Origin: Mesorhizobium sp. SOD10
GTDB lineage: Bacteria; Pseudomonadota; Alphaproteobacteria; Rhizobiales; Rhizobiaceae
Direction of reading: 5' to 3'
DNA length: 64,000 bases
Assembly: GCA_000824805.1 (NCBI GenBank)
Contig: CCNA01000001.1
Span: forward strand, 62,001 to 126,000
Shown here: positions 8,903 to 17,575 of the stretch, piece by piece
Numbering within the stretch: the stretch's first letter is position 1
Layout of the letters: each line of letters begins with the position of its first letter
The notes under the pieces: generated by a model
Seen by the model: only the letters and a program-made list of their open reading frames with translations
What the model was told of the DNA's origin: nothing
Database searches by the model: none
Position numbers and translations under genes: made by a program

Positions 8903-9982
8903 ATGAAAGTGCTTTTTGCAAGCGGCAACGGATATATTCCCGAGTTCACCGGCGGTGTGCAATCCAACACCCATCATCTGGTCGAACAGCTGATCGAGCA
9001 CGGCCACCAGGCGTCGGTCCTTGCCTCGCTGTTCGGCGACGGCATGTTCGGCTTCAAGTCGCGCGCCAAGATGAAGCTGCTGCGGCAGCCGGCGGTGGTC
9101 GACAACTTTCCCGGTTACCCGGTGATGCGCGCCTGGTTCCCCTGGGAGGCGGCGGGCTTCGCCGTCAGGAAAACCAGGCCCGACGTCGCCGTCGTGCAAT
9201 GCCACAAATCCGTTCTGCTGGGAAAGGCGCTCCTTGCCGAAGGTGTGCCGCTGGTCGTCTATCTGCACAATGTCGAATTCCATGAGCTTGCGGGCGACCC
9301 GCGCGAACTCGGCTCGGCTTTGTACATCGCCAATTCGGAATTCACCGCGCGCACCTACAGGGAAAAATTCGGCATCGAATCCATCGTGCTTCCCCCGACC
9401 ATCAACGACGCCCTCTATTGCACGCAGACGACCGGCGAATTCGTCACCATGATCAATCCCTATGAGGAGAAGGGTTTCGATCTGGCGGTCAAGATCGCGG
9501 CCGCTTGCCCCGAGATCCCGTTCCTGTTCGTGGAAAGCTGGAAGCTCGACGACGACCATCGCGCCCGCGTCGAGAAGACCATCGCGCCGTACTCGAACAT
9601 CAAGCTCGAAAACCGCACCAACGACATGAAGACGGTTTATGGCCGCACCAAGATCCTGCTTGCGCCGAGCAAATGGGAGGAAGCCTGGGGTCGCGTGGCG
9701 TCCGAGGCGCATTGCAGCGGCATCCCGGTCGTCGGCTCGAGGCGCGGCGGCCTGCCCGAAGCCATCGGTCCCGGCGGCGTGGTGCTCGACTACGATGCTC
9801 CGCTTGCCGACTGGGCCTCGGCGGTGAAGCGCCTGTGGAACGATCGCCAGGACTACGAACGGCTTTCGGCGGCGGCTCTCGCCTTCTCCAAGCGCCCGGA
9901 GCTCGATCCCGCGCGGCAATTGGTGGTGTTTCTCGATCTTCTCGAAAGGGCGGCCCGGCAGGGCGTCCGGCGTGCGGCGTAG
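8903..9982 (+). CDS. family 4 (GT-B) glycosyltransferase
   Basis: A 359-residue GT-B enzyme. The N-terminal acceptor domain has the glycine-rich FTGGVQSNTHHL loop. The C-terminal donor domain has LLAPSKWEEAWGRVASEA and GIPVVGSRRGGLPEAIG, the E-x7-E type signature of GT4 enzymes (retaining transferases). AGGAG precedes the ATG by 7 bases. It is the last plus-strand gene before a convergent minus-strand block, with a hairpin between them. Confidence 0.9.
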   Translation: MKVLFASGNGYIPEFTGGVQSNTHHLVEQLIEHGHQASVLASLFGDGMFGFKSRAKMKLLRQPAVVDNFPGYPVMRAWFPWEAAGFAVRKTRPDVAVVQCHKSVLLGKALLAEGVPLVVYLHNVEFHELAGDPRELGSALYIANSEFTARTYREKFGIESIVLPPTINDALYCTQTTGEFVTMINPYEEKGFDLAVKIAAACPEIPFLFVESWKLDDDHRARVEKTIAPYSNIKLENRTNDMKTVYGRTKILLAPSKWEEAWGRVASEAHCSGIPVVGSRRGGLPEAIGPGGVVLDYDAPLADWASAVKRLWNDRQDYERLSAAALAFSKRPELDPARQLVVFLDLLERAARQGVRRAA

Positions 9983-9998
9983 ACTGGTATCTGCATCT

Positions 9999-10033
9999 GC
10001 ATAAGCCGGATGCAGAACGCGTCCAGCTTATGC
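9999..10033. terminator. hairpin between convergent genes
   Basis: GCATAAGCCGGA (9999-10010) pairs with TCCAGCTTATGC (10022-10033) with one mismatch and an 11-base loop. It sits between the convergent stops at 9982 and 10039. No T-run follows, so it is terminator-like rather than a standard intrinsic terminator. Confidence 0.5.
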
Positions 10034-10038
10034 CTGCC

Positions 10039-10833
10039 TTACGAGTTGAGGTCGGTGCGCTTATAGCCGTGTATCGTCATGACAAGCTTTTCGTTGGGCG
10101 CCATCGGCTCCCATTGGCCGGCCCAGCGCGGGTCCATCACGGTTCCCGCCGCGACCCACAGGTCGAAATAGGGCCTCATGGGGTTGTTCGGAAAGGCGCC
10201 GCCGGCCGTATCGGCGGGCGTCACGACGGCGGCTTCTTTCCCGTTGATCAGGAAAGTCACGCGCTTGCCCGCTTCGTATTCGATGCCGAGCCGGTAGCGC
10301 TTGCCGGAGAGGTCTCCGAGCTCGATCCATTTGACCCAGACGCTCTTATGCTGGTTGTTCACGCTCGCCCAGACGGTAAGCTGCAGCCCCTTCGTGCCGA
10401 CGATTTCGAAGTCGATTTCTTCGTGGGCCTTGTCGTTGAATGTCCAGAGCGGCGCGGCGATGAGCCCTGGCCTCATCTTCGGCAACGTGACGTCCACTTC
10501 CCAACGCGCCGATGAGGCGTCCGACTTGCCACCGGTGATGACCTGCGCCGAGGCCTTCTCGCTGACGGTCAACTGAAGCTCACCGTTGACGATCTTGACG
10601 TTCTCGCCTTTCCAGCCGTAGCCGCCAAGCTTGGGTTCGTTCCATTGCGAGGGAACGAACGGATTGCCGTATTTCCAGAGCTGGAGCTTGACCTTCGACC
10701 AGTCGGGAAGCGGGTCGAGGGCAGGCTTCGCCCCTTGCTCGGCAACGGTTTGGGCCAAGGCGCGGCCCGCGAGTAACGGCATTGCCACGAAAGCGCAAAG
10801 CGGTGGCAGGAACTTTCTGCGTGTGATGTCCAT
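10039..10833 (-). CDS. GH16-type glycanase with Tat-like signal
   Basis: A 264-residue protein. MDITRRKFL followed by a hydrophobic segment ending in GRALA is a twin-arginine-type signal. The catalytic GH16 pattern is EEIDFEIVG near residue 140, with the expected E-I-D-F-E spacing. It is only loosely similar to the GH16 protein at 3200-4081, so the cluster encodes two separate glycanases. Tat export is unusual for this family. It could act on the finished polymer in the periplasm or outside. It is the last gene of the minus-strand block 14994-10039. Confidence 0.82.
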   Translation of the reverse strand: MDITRRKFLPPLCAFVAMPLLAGRALAQTVAEQGAKPALDPLPDWSKVKLQLWKYGNPFVPSQWNEPKLGGYGWKGENVKIVNGELQLTVSEKASAQVITGGKSDASSARWEVDVTLPKMRPGLIAAPLWTFNDKAHEEIDFEIVGTKGLQLTVWASVNNQHKSVWVKWIELGDLSGKRYRLGIEYEAGKRVTFLINGKEAAVVTPADTAGGAFPNNPMRPYFDLWVAAGTVMDPRWAGQWEPMAPNEKLVMTIHGYKRTDLNS

Positions 10834-10951
10834 AAGCCGATCTCCTCTAGCGGCACCCCGATGGCGGTGGGCTTCTCAGGGAGCGTTCATTTTTCGATGG
10901 TCTGAACTTTGCATCGCAATGGGCGTCAGGATTTGCTCCAATTGGCAGCCA

Positions 10952-11974
10952 TCAGGCCGGCCGCTTGACCCGGTTCTTCACCGATTCATAGCCGCGCTCG
11001 CCAAGCAGCAGCCGTGCCATTTTCTTCGCGACAGCCTTACGTCCGCCGGGTGAATTGACCTGCCGCAGCCGGGTCGGAAGGTTGCGGGCAGCCTGCTCGA
11101 GCGCCGGCAGCGATAGCGCGTTGGGGTAGCTCACGACGTTGGTTTCGACGCACAGCACCGGCTTGCCCGACAGTTCGGCGATCCTCAGTGCCTGCTGGTG
11201 TTCGCTCTCGATGAACAGGATGGCGTCCGACTTGCGGTAGAACTCGGCCTTGAAGCTGCCATGCGCGCCTAGCCGCTGCCGTTCGGCCTTGTTGGGCAGG
11301 TCGAGCATGACGAGACGGTCGTATCTGATGTCGTGGGCGGCAAGCCAGGCCTCGGTCAGCTTGCGGTACTTTTCCAGACGGCTCGTCACCAGCCAGCCGA
11401 TCTTGCGGGTTGGCCCGAGCAGGGGCCGCGCCTGGGCGAGGAATTTCTCATAGGCCGGGCCATCGTCGTTTTCCTCCTCGGTCGGATCGAGGCAAAGCAC
11501 GCCGTCAATGTCGACGCAGCATTGCTCGAGGAAGACGTGATGCATGAAATTCCACTGGAACATCCTCGGATGCGGCACGGCCTCGAAGACCATGTCGGTT
11601 TCCTCATGCTGCAGTGTCAGCCCGAACACGGCGGCGAAGATGAAATCGCCCTCGATTCCGCTGGCCACGACCTTTTCGCGCGCATCGCGCATGGCGGTGC
11701 CGCCGATGATGCTGTCGTCGATCACCAGGATCTTGCGCATGTCGGAGGCCTGCCGGTCCAGGCCCGCCCAGCGCTTCGTGATACCAGACGTATAGATCCG
11801 GCCAGCCAGGAAACTGTCGAGATCGGTCATCGGGATGTTCGCCGTCAGGCTGACCAGCGTCGCGGCGAGGATGCCGCTTCTCGGCACGCCGACGACCAGG
11901 TCGATGTCGCGCGGCAACCGGTGCAGGTTGCGCACGATCGCATCGTTCATGTCTGAAATCGATCGATAGTTCAT
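10952..11974 (-). CDS. phosphoribosyltransferase / HAD-like fusion protein
   Basis: A 340-residue two-domain protein. Residues 1-150 look like a type I phosphoribosyltransferase: VVGVPRSG and the PRPP loop KILVIDDSIIGGTAM. Near residue 165 a second domain starts with CCVDIDGVLCLD, the DxD nucleophile pattern of HAD phosphohydrolases, followed by WLVTSR and KAEFY blocks. The combination suggests handling of a phosphoribosyl or nucleotide-linked compound, perhaps a nucleotide-sugar precursor; no substrate can be assigned. The start chosen (ATG ending at 11974) has AGGA-type sites upstream; an ATG at 12016 overlapping the flippase stop is the alternative. It lies between the flippase and the Tat-type glycanase. 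Confidence 0.75.
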   Translation of the reverse strand: MNYRSISDMNDAIVRNLHRLPRDIDLVVGVPRSGILAATLVSLTANIPMTDLDSFLAGRIYTSGITKRWAGLDRQASDMRKILVIDDSIIGGTAMRDAREKVVASGIEGDFIFAAVFGLTLQHEETDMVFEAVPHPRMFQWNFMHHVFLEQCCVDIDGVLCLDPTEEENDDGPAYEKFLAQARPLLGPTRKIGWLVTSRLEKYRKLTEAWLAAHDIRYDRLVMLDLPNKAERQRLGAHGSFKAEFYRKSDAILFIESEHQQALRIAELSGKPVLCVETNVVSYPNALSLPALEQAARNLPTRLRQVNSPGGRKAVAKKMARLLLGERGYESVKNRVKRPA

Positions 11975-12012
11975 GCGGTTATCCTGTCCTGAGATCAGCG
12001 TGTCGCGCGGGC

Positions 12013-13509
12013 TCATTTCGCCCCGCTCGGCGCGGCGAGAAGCCCCCGTGCCGGGACCAGGCGCAACGCCTCGCGAAGCGCTTCTCGCCCCGCGCCGAAG
12101 GCAAGCGCGACCATGATCGTGACGGCATAGGAGAGCGCCGCGCCGCCAGCCAGCGCGACGACGGGTGGCGCCTGCAGCAACGGTTTGGCAAGCCAGACCG
12201 CGCCGAAGGCCAGATGCGCGCCCAGTACGAAAGGCAGTGCCGCGTGAAGCACATGGCTGGCCTTGAGCGGTCCGTGCCTGCCGACATAGAGCCACAGGAA
12301 GGGCGTGCGCATATATTCGCTGACCGCGTAGGCGACGGCGACGCCGAGCGCGCCGTAAGGAAGGCCGATGGCGAAGGCCAGTACCGAGGTCACTGCGGTG
12401 ACGATACCCCAGCGCATGAAGTCGCCAGAACGGCCCTGGCTGACGAACAGCCATCCCGCGGGGTTGTTGAGCGGCTGCAGCAGTCCGGCAAAGCCCAGCG
12501 CCAGGAAGATCGGCGCGCTTCCCCGCCACTGCTCGCCGAGCACGAAGGGGATGAGGATGTCCGACATCGCGGCGGCGAAGGCGACGCCCGGAAGCGCCAC
12601 CAGAAGGATCAGCGGCATGACGCGCAGATAAGCGCTGCGGTAGCGGTCCGGCTCGTCCTTCAGCCGCGAGAGCGCCGGCACCATCACCTTCGCCAGCGGG
12701 TTGGTGATCTGGCTGAGCGGGAAAAGCAGCAGCTTGTAGGCGCGGTCATAAAGGCCGAGCTGCGCCTCGCCCCAGTATTTGCCGATCAGCACATTGTCGA
12801 GGTTGCGGGCGAAGAAATTGGCGAAGTTGAAGCCGGTGATGCCGGCGCCGAAATTGATCAGCGCGCCGATGCCCTCGACCTTGCGTGGCAAGCCGGGACG
12901 CCAGCGCGAGGAAGCCCAGTAGCACAGCGTCGGCAGCACGGCGCTCGCCAGCGTGCCGGCGAAAAGCGCCCAATAGGAACGGTCGATGAAGGTCCAAGCG
13001 ATCGAGACGGCGACGCCGATAACAGCGCTGGCGATGTCGATGATGGCCAGCCGCGTGAACTCCATGCGGCGCGTCAACAGCGCCACATGCTGGGCGCCCA
13101 GGCCATAGGCTATGATCTGCAGGCCGAAGGCGGCGACGAGGCCCGTCACGCGCGGCTCGCCATAGAAGGCGGCGACCAGGGGCGCCGAACCTGCAAGCAC
13201 GCAGGCTAGCAGCGTGCTCACAGCCACGTTGATCCAGAACAGGTAATTGACTTCCTCGTGGCGAATGCCGGTCTTCTGGATCGTCGCCTGGGTCAGGCCG
13301 AAATCCTGAAACAGCGCGATGAAGGCAAGCACCGGCGCGCACATGGCCACAACGCCGAAATCCTGGGGCGACAGCAGACGGGAAAGCACGATCACAGAGA
13401 TCATCTGCGTCGCCACCCGCACTCCCTGCGCCACGGCCGTTACGACGGCGCCGCGCCCGACCGATTTTCGAAGAGAGCCTTCTGGCGGATCGAATGCACT
13501 GGCTTGCAA
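12013..13509 (-). CDS. Wzx/ExoT-type polysaccharide flippase
   Basis: A 498-residue membrane protein of the MOP (oligosaccharide flippase) superfamily with about 14 predicted helices. Residues 15-60 carry the conserved start RGAVVTAVAQG and LSRLLSPQDFG, and NVLIGKYWGEAQLGLYDRA sits mid-protein, both typical of the WzxC/ExoT branch. It should move undecaprenyl-linked EPS repeat units across the inner membrane. The start is a TTG, chosen because AGGAAT lies 8 bases upstream and no ATG or GTG is available near the conserved N-terminus. A copy of the 17-bp palindrome lies about 127 bases upstream. The next gene's region overlaps the stop codon. Confidence 0.9.
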   Translation of the reverse strand: MQASAFDPPEGSLRKSVGRGAVVTAVAQGVRVATQMISVIVLSRLLSPQDFGVVAMCAPVLAFIALFQDFGLTQATIQKTGIRHEEVNYLFWINVAVSTLLACVLAGSAPLVAAFYGEPRVTGLVAAFGLQIIAYGLGAQHVALLTRRMEFTRLAIIDIASAVIGVAVSIAWTFIDRSYWALFAGTLASAVLPTLCYWASSRWRPGLPRKVEGIGALINFGAGITGFNFANFFARNLDNVLIGKYWGEAQLGLYDRAYKLLLFPLSQITNPLAKVMVPALSRLKDEPDRYRSAYLRVMPLILLVALPGVAFAAAMSDILIPFVLGEQWRGSAPIFLALGFAGLLQPLNNPAGWLFVSQGRSGDFMRWGIVTAVTSVLAFAIGLPYGALGVAVAYAVSEYMRTPFLWLYVGRHGPLKASHVLHAALPFVLGAHLAFGAVWLAKPLLQAPPVVALAGGAALSYAVTIMVALAFGAGREALREALRLVPARGLLAAPSGAK

Positions 13510-13635
13510 ATTCAGGATTCCTGACTTTCGCTCAATCCCGGCCCGTGTATCGGACCGTCATTGAGCGCCGAAATGCCCCGTCCGCCCTCAATCATGAAGC
13601 AAGGATATGGCAATTTTTGCGACGCCGCATCAAAA

Positions 13636-13652
13636 TTGTTGCAATGCAGCAA
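13636..13652 (+). promoter_or_regulatory. 17-bp palindrome, copy B (putative operator)
   Basis: TTGTTGCAATGCAGCAA, flanked by AAAA and AATTTT, so the dyad extends outward. It lies in the 240-base gap upstream of the flippase gene. The 23 bases before it (CGACGCCGCATC and neighbours) also resemble the sequence before copy C at 15326. Confidence 0.6.
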
Positions 13653-13749
13653 ATTTTCCCGGTCGCAGAAGGACAGCGAACAACGACATGCGTCAAGCAG
13701 AGGTTCAAAGCGCGCCGGCTGTTCCGTTTCAGCACGGCACTTCAGGCGC

Positions 13750-14994
13750 TCAAGCGGCCGAGGGGATTGGGGCGGAGGTGGTTTGCGAGAGGCCCGCAGC
13801 TAGCGGCGACTGCGGAGAAGATAGATCGAGCGCTGGATCGAGCCGTGCGGGTTCCCCGCTGCGCTCGAATGCCACGCGCTCGTAGAGCGCGTCGAGAAAT
13901 TCGGCAGCTGGCCCCGACGCGAACAGGGTCTCCGCCGTTCGGCGGGCCCCGCGGCGAAGCGGCGTCATCAGATTTGGCTGCCCTATATAGACGGTCAGTC
14001 GGTCGACGGCCTCGGTGGCGAGGCGCTCGACCTCATCGCGGAAATATCGCGCGTACCCGGCATCGCCACGCAAATCATACCCCGGATTCCACCAGTCACC
14101 GTCTTCCGTGAGCTTCACCGGCAACGAAATCCCGTTGACGCCGTCCACCAGGAATTCCGGCAAAGCGCACACCCTGGTTCCAAGCACCGGCGTGTGCTGC
14201 GACATCGATTCGATGGCCGAGTAGCCGAACGTGTCGCCGAAGGTTGCAAGGATTGCGAAATGCGAATTGCCCAGCAGCCGCAGCACCGCGTCGTTGGGCA
14301 GCGCGCCATGGTGCTGGACGTTTTTCAAGCTGAGCAGCTTGGTATAGGGGTCGAAGAAGCCGGGGCTGGTCGGGTCGGTCCACACATGGCCGCCAACAAG
14401 CAGGCTGGAGACGATATTCACCCGGATCGGCAGGTTCCGCTCGATCGCTTTTTCAGCGATCTTGACCGCCACGCACCCGCCCTTGCGGCCGAAATGCGCG
14501 CCGACGAAAGTCAACACGAGCTCTGCGGCGCCGTCGCCCGCCATGGCGTCCTCGACGGCGGGAATGACGATGTTGGGATGGCGCACGATAAGCTTATCCG
14601 AAAGCAAGCCGGCATCCGGGTTGTCGGCGTGCTGGCTCAGGAAACATCTGCGGGCAAAATGCGACAGCGCGATGATGCGGCGGCAGCCGTGGCCGGCAAT
14701 CCGCGATCGCATGTAGGTCGCTATCCGACCCTCTTTGCGCAGGGCGAACTGACGCGGCAAATGGGATTCAAATGAAATGATGAACTTGGAGGAATTGAGC
14801 GGTATGCGATTGAAGGCATGCACGAGATCCACAGAGCGGTCGGGCTCGATCAGTGTGACGCCCTCCAGTTTTGTCGAGATCAGGTTGAACGGCAGGAAAC
14901 GCTTGCGCAACATCGTATGTCTGGATGAGCGCGGCGTTACGAAACTTGTCGGATACCGGTCGTTGTAGACGGCAACACGAAGAGATCTGCCCAT
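13750..14994 (-). CDS. family 4 (GT-B) glycosyltransferase
   Basis: A 414-residue GT-B glycosyltransferase. The donor-domain signature is FGDTFGYSAIESMSQHTPVL followed by PEFLVDGVNG. The N-terminal domain has the FISFESHLPR stretch. The ATG has a strong GGAGGAG site 7 bases upstream. It heads the minus-strand block and diverges from exoL across a 395-base intergenic region. It is expected to add a residue to the EPS repeat unit; sugar and linkage are unknown. The last 30 residues are low-complexity (S, P, A rich). Confidence 0.85.
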   Translation of the reverse strand: MGRSLRVAVYNDRYPTSFVTPRSSRHTMLRKRFLPFNLISTKLEGVTLIEPDRSVDLVHAFNRIPLNSSKFIISFESHLPRQFALRKEGRIATYMRSRIAGHGCRRIIALSHFARRCFLSQHADNPDAGLLSDKLIVRHPNIVIPAVEDAMAGDGAAELVLTFVGAHFGRKGGCVAVKIAEKAIERNLPIRVNIVSSLLVGGHVWTDPTSPGFFDPYTKLLSLKNVQHHGALPNDAVLRLLGNSHFAILATFGDTFGYSAIESMSQHTPVLGTRVCALPEFLVDGVNGISLPVKLTEDGDWWNPGYDLRGDAGYARYFRDEVERLATEAVDRLTVYIGQPNLMTPLRRGARRTAETLFASGPAAEFLDALYERVAFERSGEPARLDPALDLSSPQSPLAAGLSQTTSAPIPSAA

Positions 14995-15389
14995 GTCACG
15001 TCTCCTCCGTGCAAACCATCGGCATGGGGAGTCGTCGTAAAATTTGCCAGCGGCGCCAAGTCATCACAACCATGCACTTCCACGCCGCAACAAAGTGCAG
15101 GTGGCAGTCCCCAACGTTCAGTTCTGACGGCCTACTTTACGTTTACGAATTTAAAACCATTTCTTATTGCGCTGCAACATAATAATTGAGCGACTGCTTA
15201 TGGTTCGGCGCGATCACTTCGAATCGCGCGCGACGCACCGGGCCGATGCGAAGGTAGCCGGCGATCTACTGAAGAATTGTGCAGCGCAGCGTGAATGGTC
15301 GCGCATTTGCTACGGCGCACCAAAATTGTTGCGATGCAGCAAAAGCTGTACTAGCATCCCGACGGGTGGGCCAACAGCGGTCGAGTTAC
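14995..15389. other. divergent promoter region between a GT4 gene and exoL
   Basis: A 395-base gap with no supported gene. The stretch 15120-15190 is clearly AT-rich. It holds copy C of the 17-bp palindrome (15326-15342) and, at about 15168-15185, a degenerate TGC dyad (TTGCGCTGCAACA). Promoters for both flanking transcripts are expected here. Confidence 0.5.
15326..15342 (+). promoter_or_regulatory. 17-bp palindrome, copy C (putative operator)
   Basis: TTGTTGCGATGCAGCAA, one base different from copy B and preceded by the same CAAAA. It ends 47 bases before the exoL start codon, in a position suited to controlling the exoLAMONP transcript. Confidence 0.6.
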
Positions 15390-16562
15390 ATGCTGCATGT
15401 CTTGTACCTTGTGCATGACGTATCCGATCCGGCGGTGCGCCGGAGGGTGCAGATGCTCAAGGCAGGCGGCGCCGGGGTCACCCTGGCGGGCTTCCGCCGC
15501 ACCACCAGCCCGGTCGCCGAGATCGAGGGTATCGAGCCCATCGACCTCGGCGCGACGCGCGACGGCCGATTCGCGCAACGACTGGGCGCGGTCGCCAAGG
15601 CCGCCATGTCGATCGGCGCGAAGCTGGGCGCCATGCCGACGCCCGATCTCATCATCGCGCGTAACCTCGAAATGCTGGCGCTGGCCCGCCGCGCCAATGC
15701 CGCGCTCGGGGCAAACGTGCCTATTGTCTATGAATGCCTGGATATCCATCGCCTGGTGTTGCGCGACGATTTCCTCGGCAGGACGTTGCGCGGCGCCGAA
15801 CGTCATCTCGCCCGCGACGTGAAGCTTCTGGTGACGAGCTCGCCGGCCTTCATCGCCAATTATTTCAAGCCTTTCGGGCAGATCGTCGCACCCGTCGAGC
15901 TGATCGAGAACAAATATTTCGAGGCGGCATCCGTTGTCGCCGCGCATTCCTTGGGGGACGACAGCCCGGCGACGCCGCCCTGGCGCATCGGCTGGTTCGG
16001 CGCGCTGCGCTGCCGCCGCTCGCTGGAGCTGCTGGCCGATTTCACCCGCCGTCAGGCAGGGCGTTTCGAGGTCGTGCTCAGGGGTCGCCCGGCGCTGTCC
16101 GAATTCCCGGACTTTCACGGTTTCGTCGAGGCCGAGCCCTGGCTTTCGTTCGGCGGGCCTTACCGCAACCCGGAGGATATGGCGGCCATCTACGGGCAAG
16201 TGCATTTCTCCTGGGCGATCGATTTCTTCGAAGCCGGCCAGAATTCCGAATGGCTGCTTCCCAACCGTCTTTATGAAGGCTGCCGCTTCGGCGCCGTGCC
16301 GATCTCGATGGCGGGCACCGAAACCGGCCGATTCCTGAAGCGGCAGGATATCGGCGTGCTTCTGTCCGAAGCGACGCCCGAGGGCATCGAAGCGATGCTC
16401 GGCGGGATGGATCAGGATCAATATCGCGGCCTGAAGTCGCGGGTGCTGGCGCGCAATCCTCGGACCTGGAGCTACGACCGCAGCGACTGCGCGGCTTTCG
16501 TTGCAAAGCTGAGCGGCCTCGCCGCCATGCCTTCAACCTTTGTGACGGAGGCGGCGGCGTGA
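15390..16562 (+). CDS. exoL: ExoL-type glycosyltransferase
   Basis: A 390-residue GT-B-like glycosyltransferase starting MLHVLYLVHDVSDPAVRRR. In S. meliloti ExoL adds the fourth sugar of the succinoglycan octasaccharide (by established knowledge); here the assignment rests on fold, length and its place directly before exoA-exoM-exoO-exoN-exoP. The ATG at 15390 starts at the conserved N-terminus; an in-frame ATG at 15279 would run through the palindrome. The stop overlaps the exoA start (TGATG). Confidence 0.82.
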   Translation: MLHVLYLVHDVSDPAVRRRVQMLKAGGAGVTLAGFRRTTSPVAEIEGIEPIDLGATRDGRFAQRLGAVAKAAMSIGAKLGAMPTPDLIIARNLEMLALARRANAALGANVPIVYECLDIHRLVLRDDFLGRTLRGAERHLARDVKLLVTSSPAFIANYFKPFGQIVAPVELIENKYFEAASVVAAHSLGDDSPATPPWRIGWFGALRCRRSLELLADFTRRQAGRFEVVLRGRPALSEFPDFHGFVEAEPWLSFGGPYRNPEDMAAIYGQVHFSWAIDFFEAGQNSEWLLPNRLYEGCRFGAVPISMAGTETGRFLKRQDIGVLLSEATPEGIEAMLGGMDQDQYRGLKSRVLARNPRTWSYDRSDCAAFVAKLSGLAAMPSTFVTEAAA

Positions 16563-17575
16563 TGGGAGGTGACGTGCAAGAACCGGTGACGCAGGCTGCC
16601 CCGTCGATCCTGATCGCCGTTCCCTGCCTCAACGAGGCGACCCATATCGGCGGCCTGCTCGACCGATTGCGGCCCGCGGCGGCACGGCTCGGCGGCCGCA
16701 TCGTCGTCGCCGACGGCGGCAGCACCGACGGCACGCAAGCCATCGTCGAAAACGTCGTGGCGAAGGATCCCCGGGTGATCCTGCTCGCCAATCCGAAGCG
16801 CCTGCAGAGCGCCGCCGTCAATCTCGCGGTGGCGACCCTCGGCGAAGGCGTCGACTACCTCATTCGCATCGACGCGCATGGCGGCTATCCGGGCGACTAC
16901 TGCGACCGGCTGGTCGAGGAAGCTCTTGCCACCGGCGCCGATTCGGTCGTCGTTTCGATGCTGACCGCCGGCACCGGCGCGGTGCAGAAAGCGGTCGCGG
17001 CGGCGCAGAATTCCAAGCTCGGGACCGGCGGCTCGAAGCACCGGCATATGTCCGAGGGCGAGTGGGTCGACCATGGCCACCACGCGCTGATGCGCATCGC
17101 CGCCTTCCGGCATGTCGGCGGCTATGACGAGAGCTTCAGCCACAACGAGGACGCCGAGCTCGATTACCGCCTGCGCCAGGCCGGCTGCCGCATCTGGATG
17201 AGCGGCAGGACGCAGATGGTCTATTATCCGCGCTCCACGCTGAAGAGCCTCTATTTCCAATATCTCGGCTATGGCCGCGGCCGCGCCAGGAACGTGCTGA
17301 AGCACCGCATGGTGCCAAAGGTCCGGCAGATGATTCCGTTGCTGGTTGCGCCCGTGGTGCTACTCGCCCTGTTCTCCTTCGTCCACTGGCTGGCGGCAGT
17401 GCCGTTCCTTTTGTGGGCGGCTGTGTGCCTCGGCTACGGCCTGGTGACCGCGATACGCCAGCGCAATGCCGGCATAGCGCTCGCCGGCGTCTCGGCCATG
17501 GTCATGCATTTCGGCTGGTCCGTCGGGTTCTGGCAGCAGCTTTTGACTTCCCGCTTGCAGCGCAAGGTGGCGTGA
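16562..17575 (+). CDS. exoA: succinoglycan glycosyltransferase ExoA
   Basis: A 337-residue GT2 enzyme: ILIAVPCLNEATHI, then VVADGGSTDGT, then the acidic RIDAHGGYP block, and later HNEDAELDYRLRQAG (catalytic base region). The C-terminus carries two to three membrane helices (about residues 255-320), as in ExoA of S. meliloti, which adds a beta-1,3-glucose to the lipid-linked intermediate. The start could be GTG 16559, ATG 16562 or GTG 16574. It overlaps exoL and exoM by single bases, so translation is coupled. Confidence 0.92.
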   Translation: MGGDVQEPVTQAAPSILIAVPCLNEATHIGGLLDRLRPAAARLGGRIVVADGGSTDGTQAIVENVVAKDPRVILLANPKRLQSAAVNLAVATLGEGVDYLIRIDAHGGYPGDYCDRLVEEALATGADSVVVSMLTAGTGAVQKAVAAAQNSKLGTGGSKHRHMSEGEWVDHGHHALMRIAAFRHVGGYDESFSHNEDAELDYRLRQAGCRIWMSGRTQMVYYPRSTLKSLYFQYLGYGRGRARNVLKHRMVPKVRQMIPLLVAPVVLLALFSFVHWLAAVPFLLWAAVCLGYGLVTAIRQRNAGIALAGVSAMVMHFGWSVGFWQQLLTSRLQRKVA

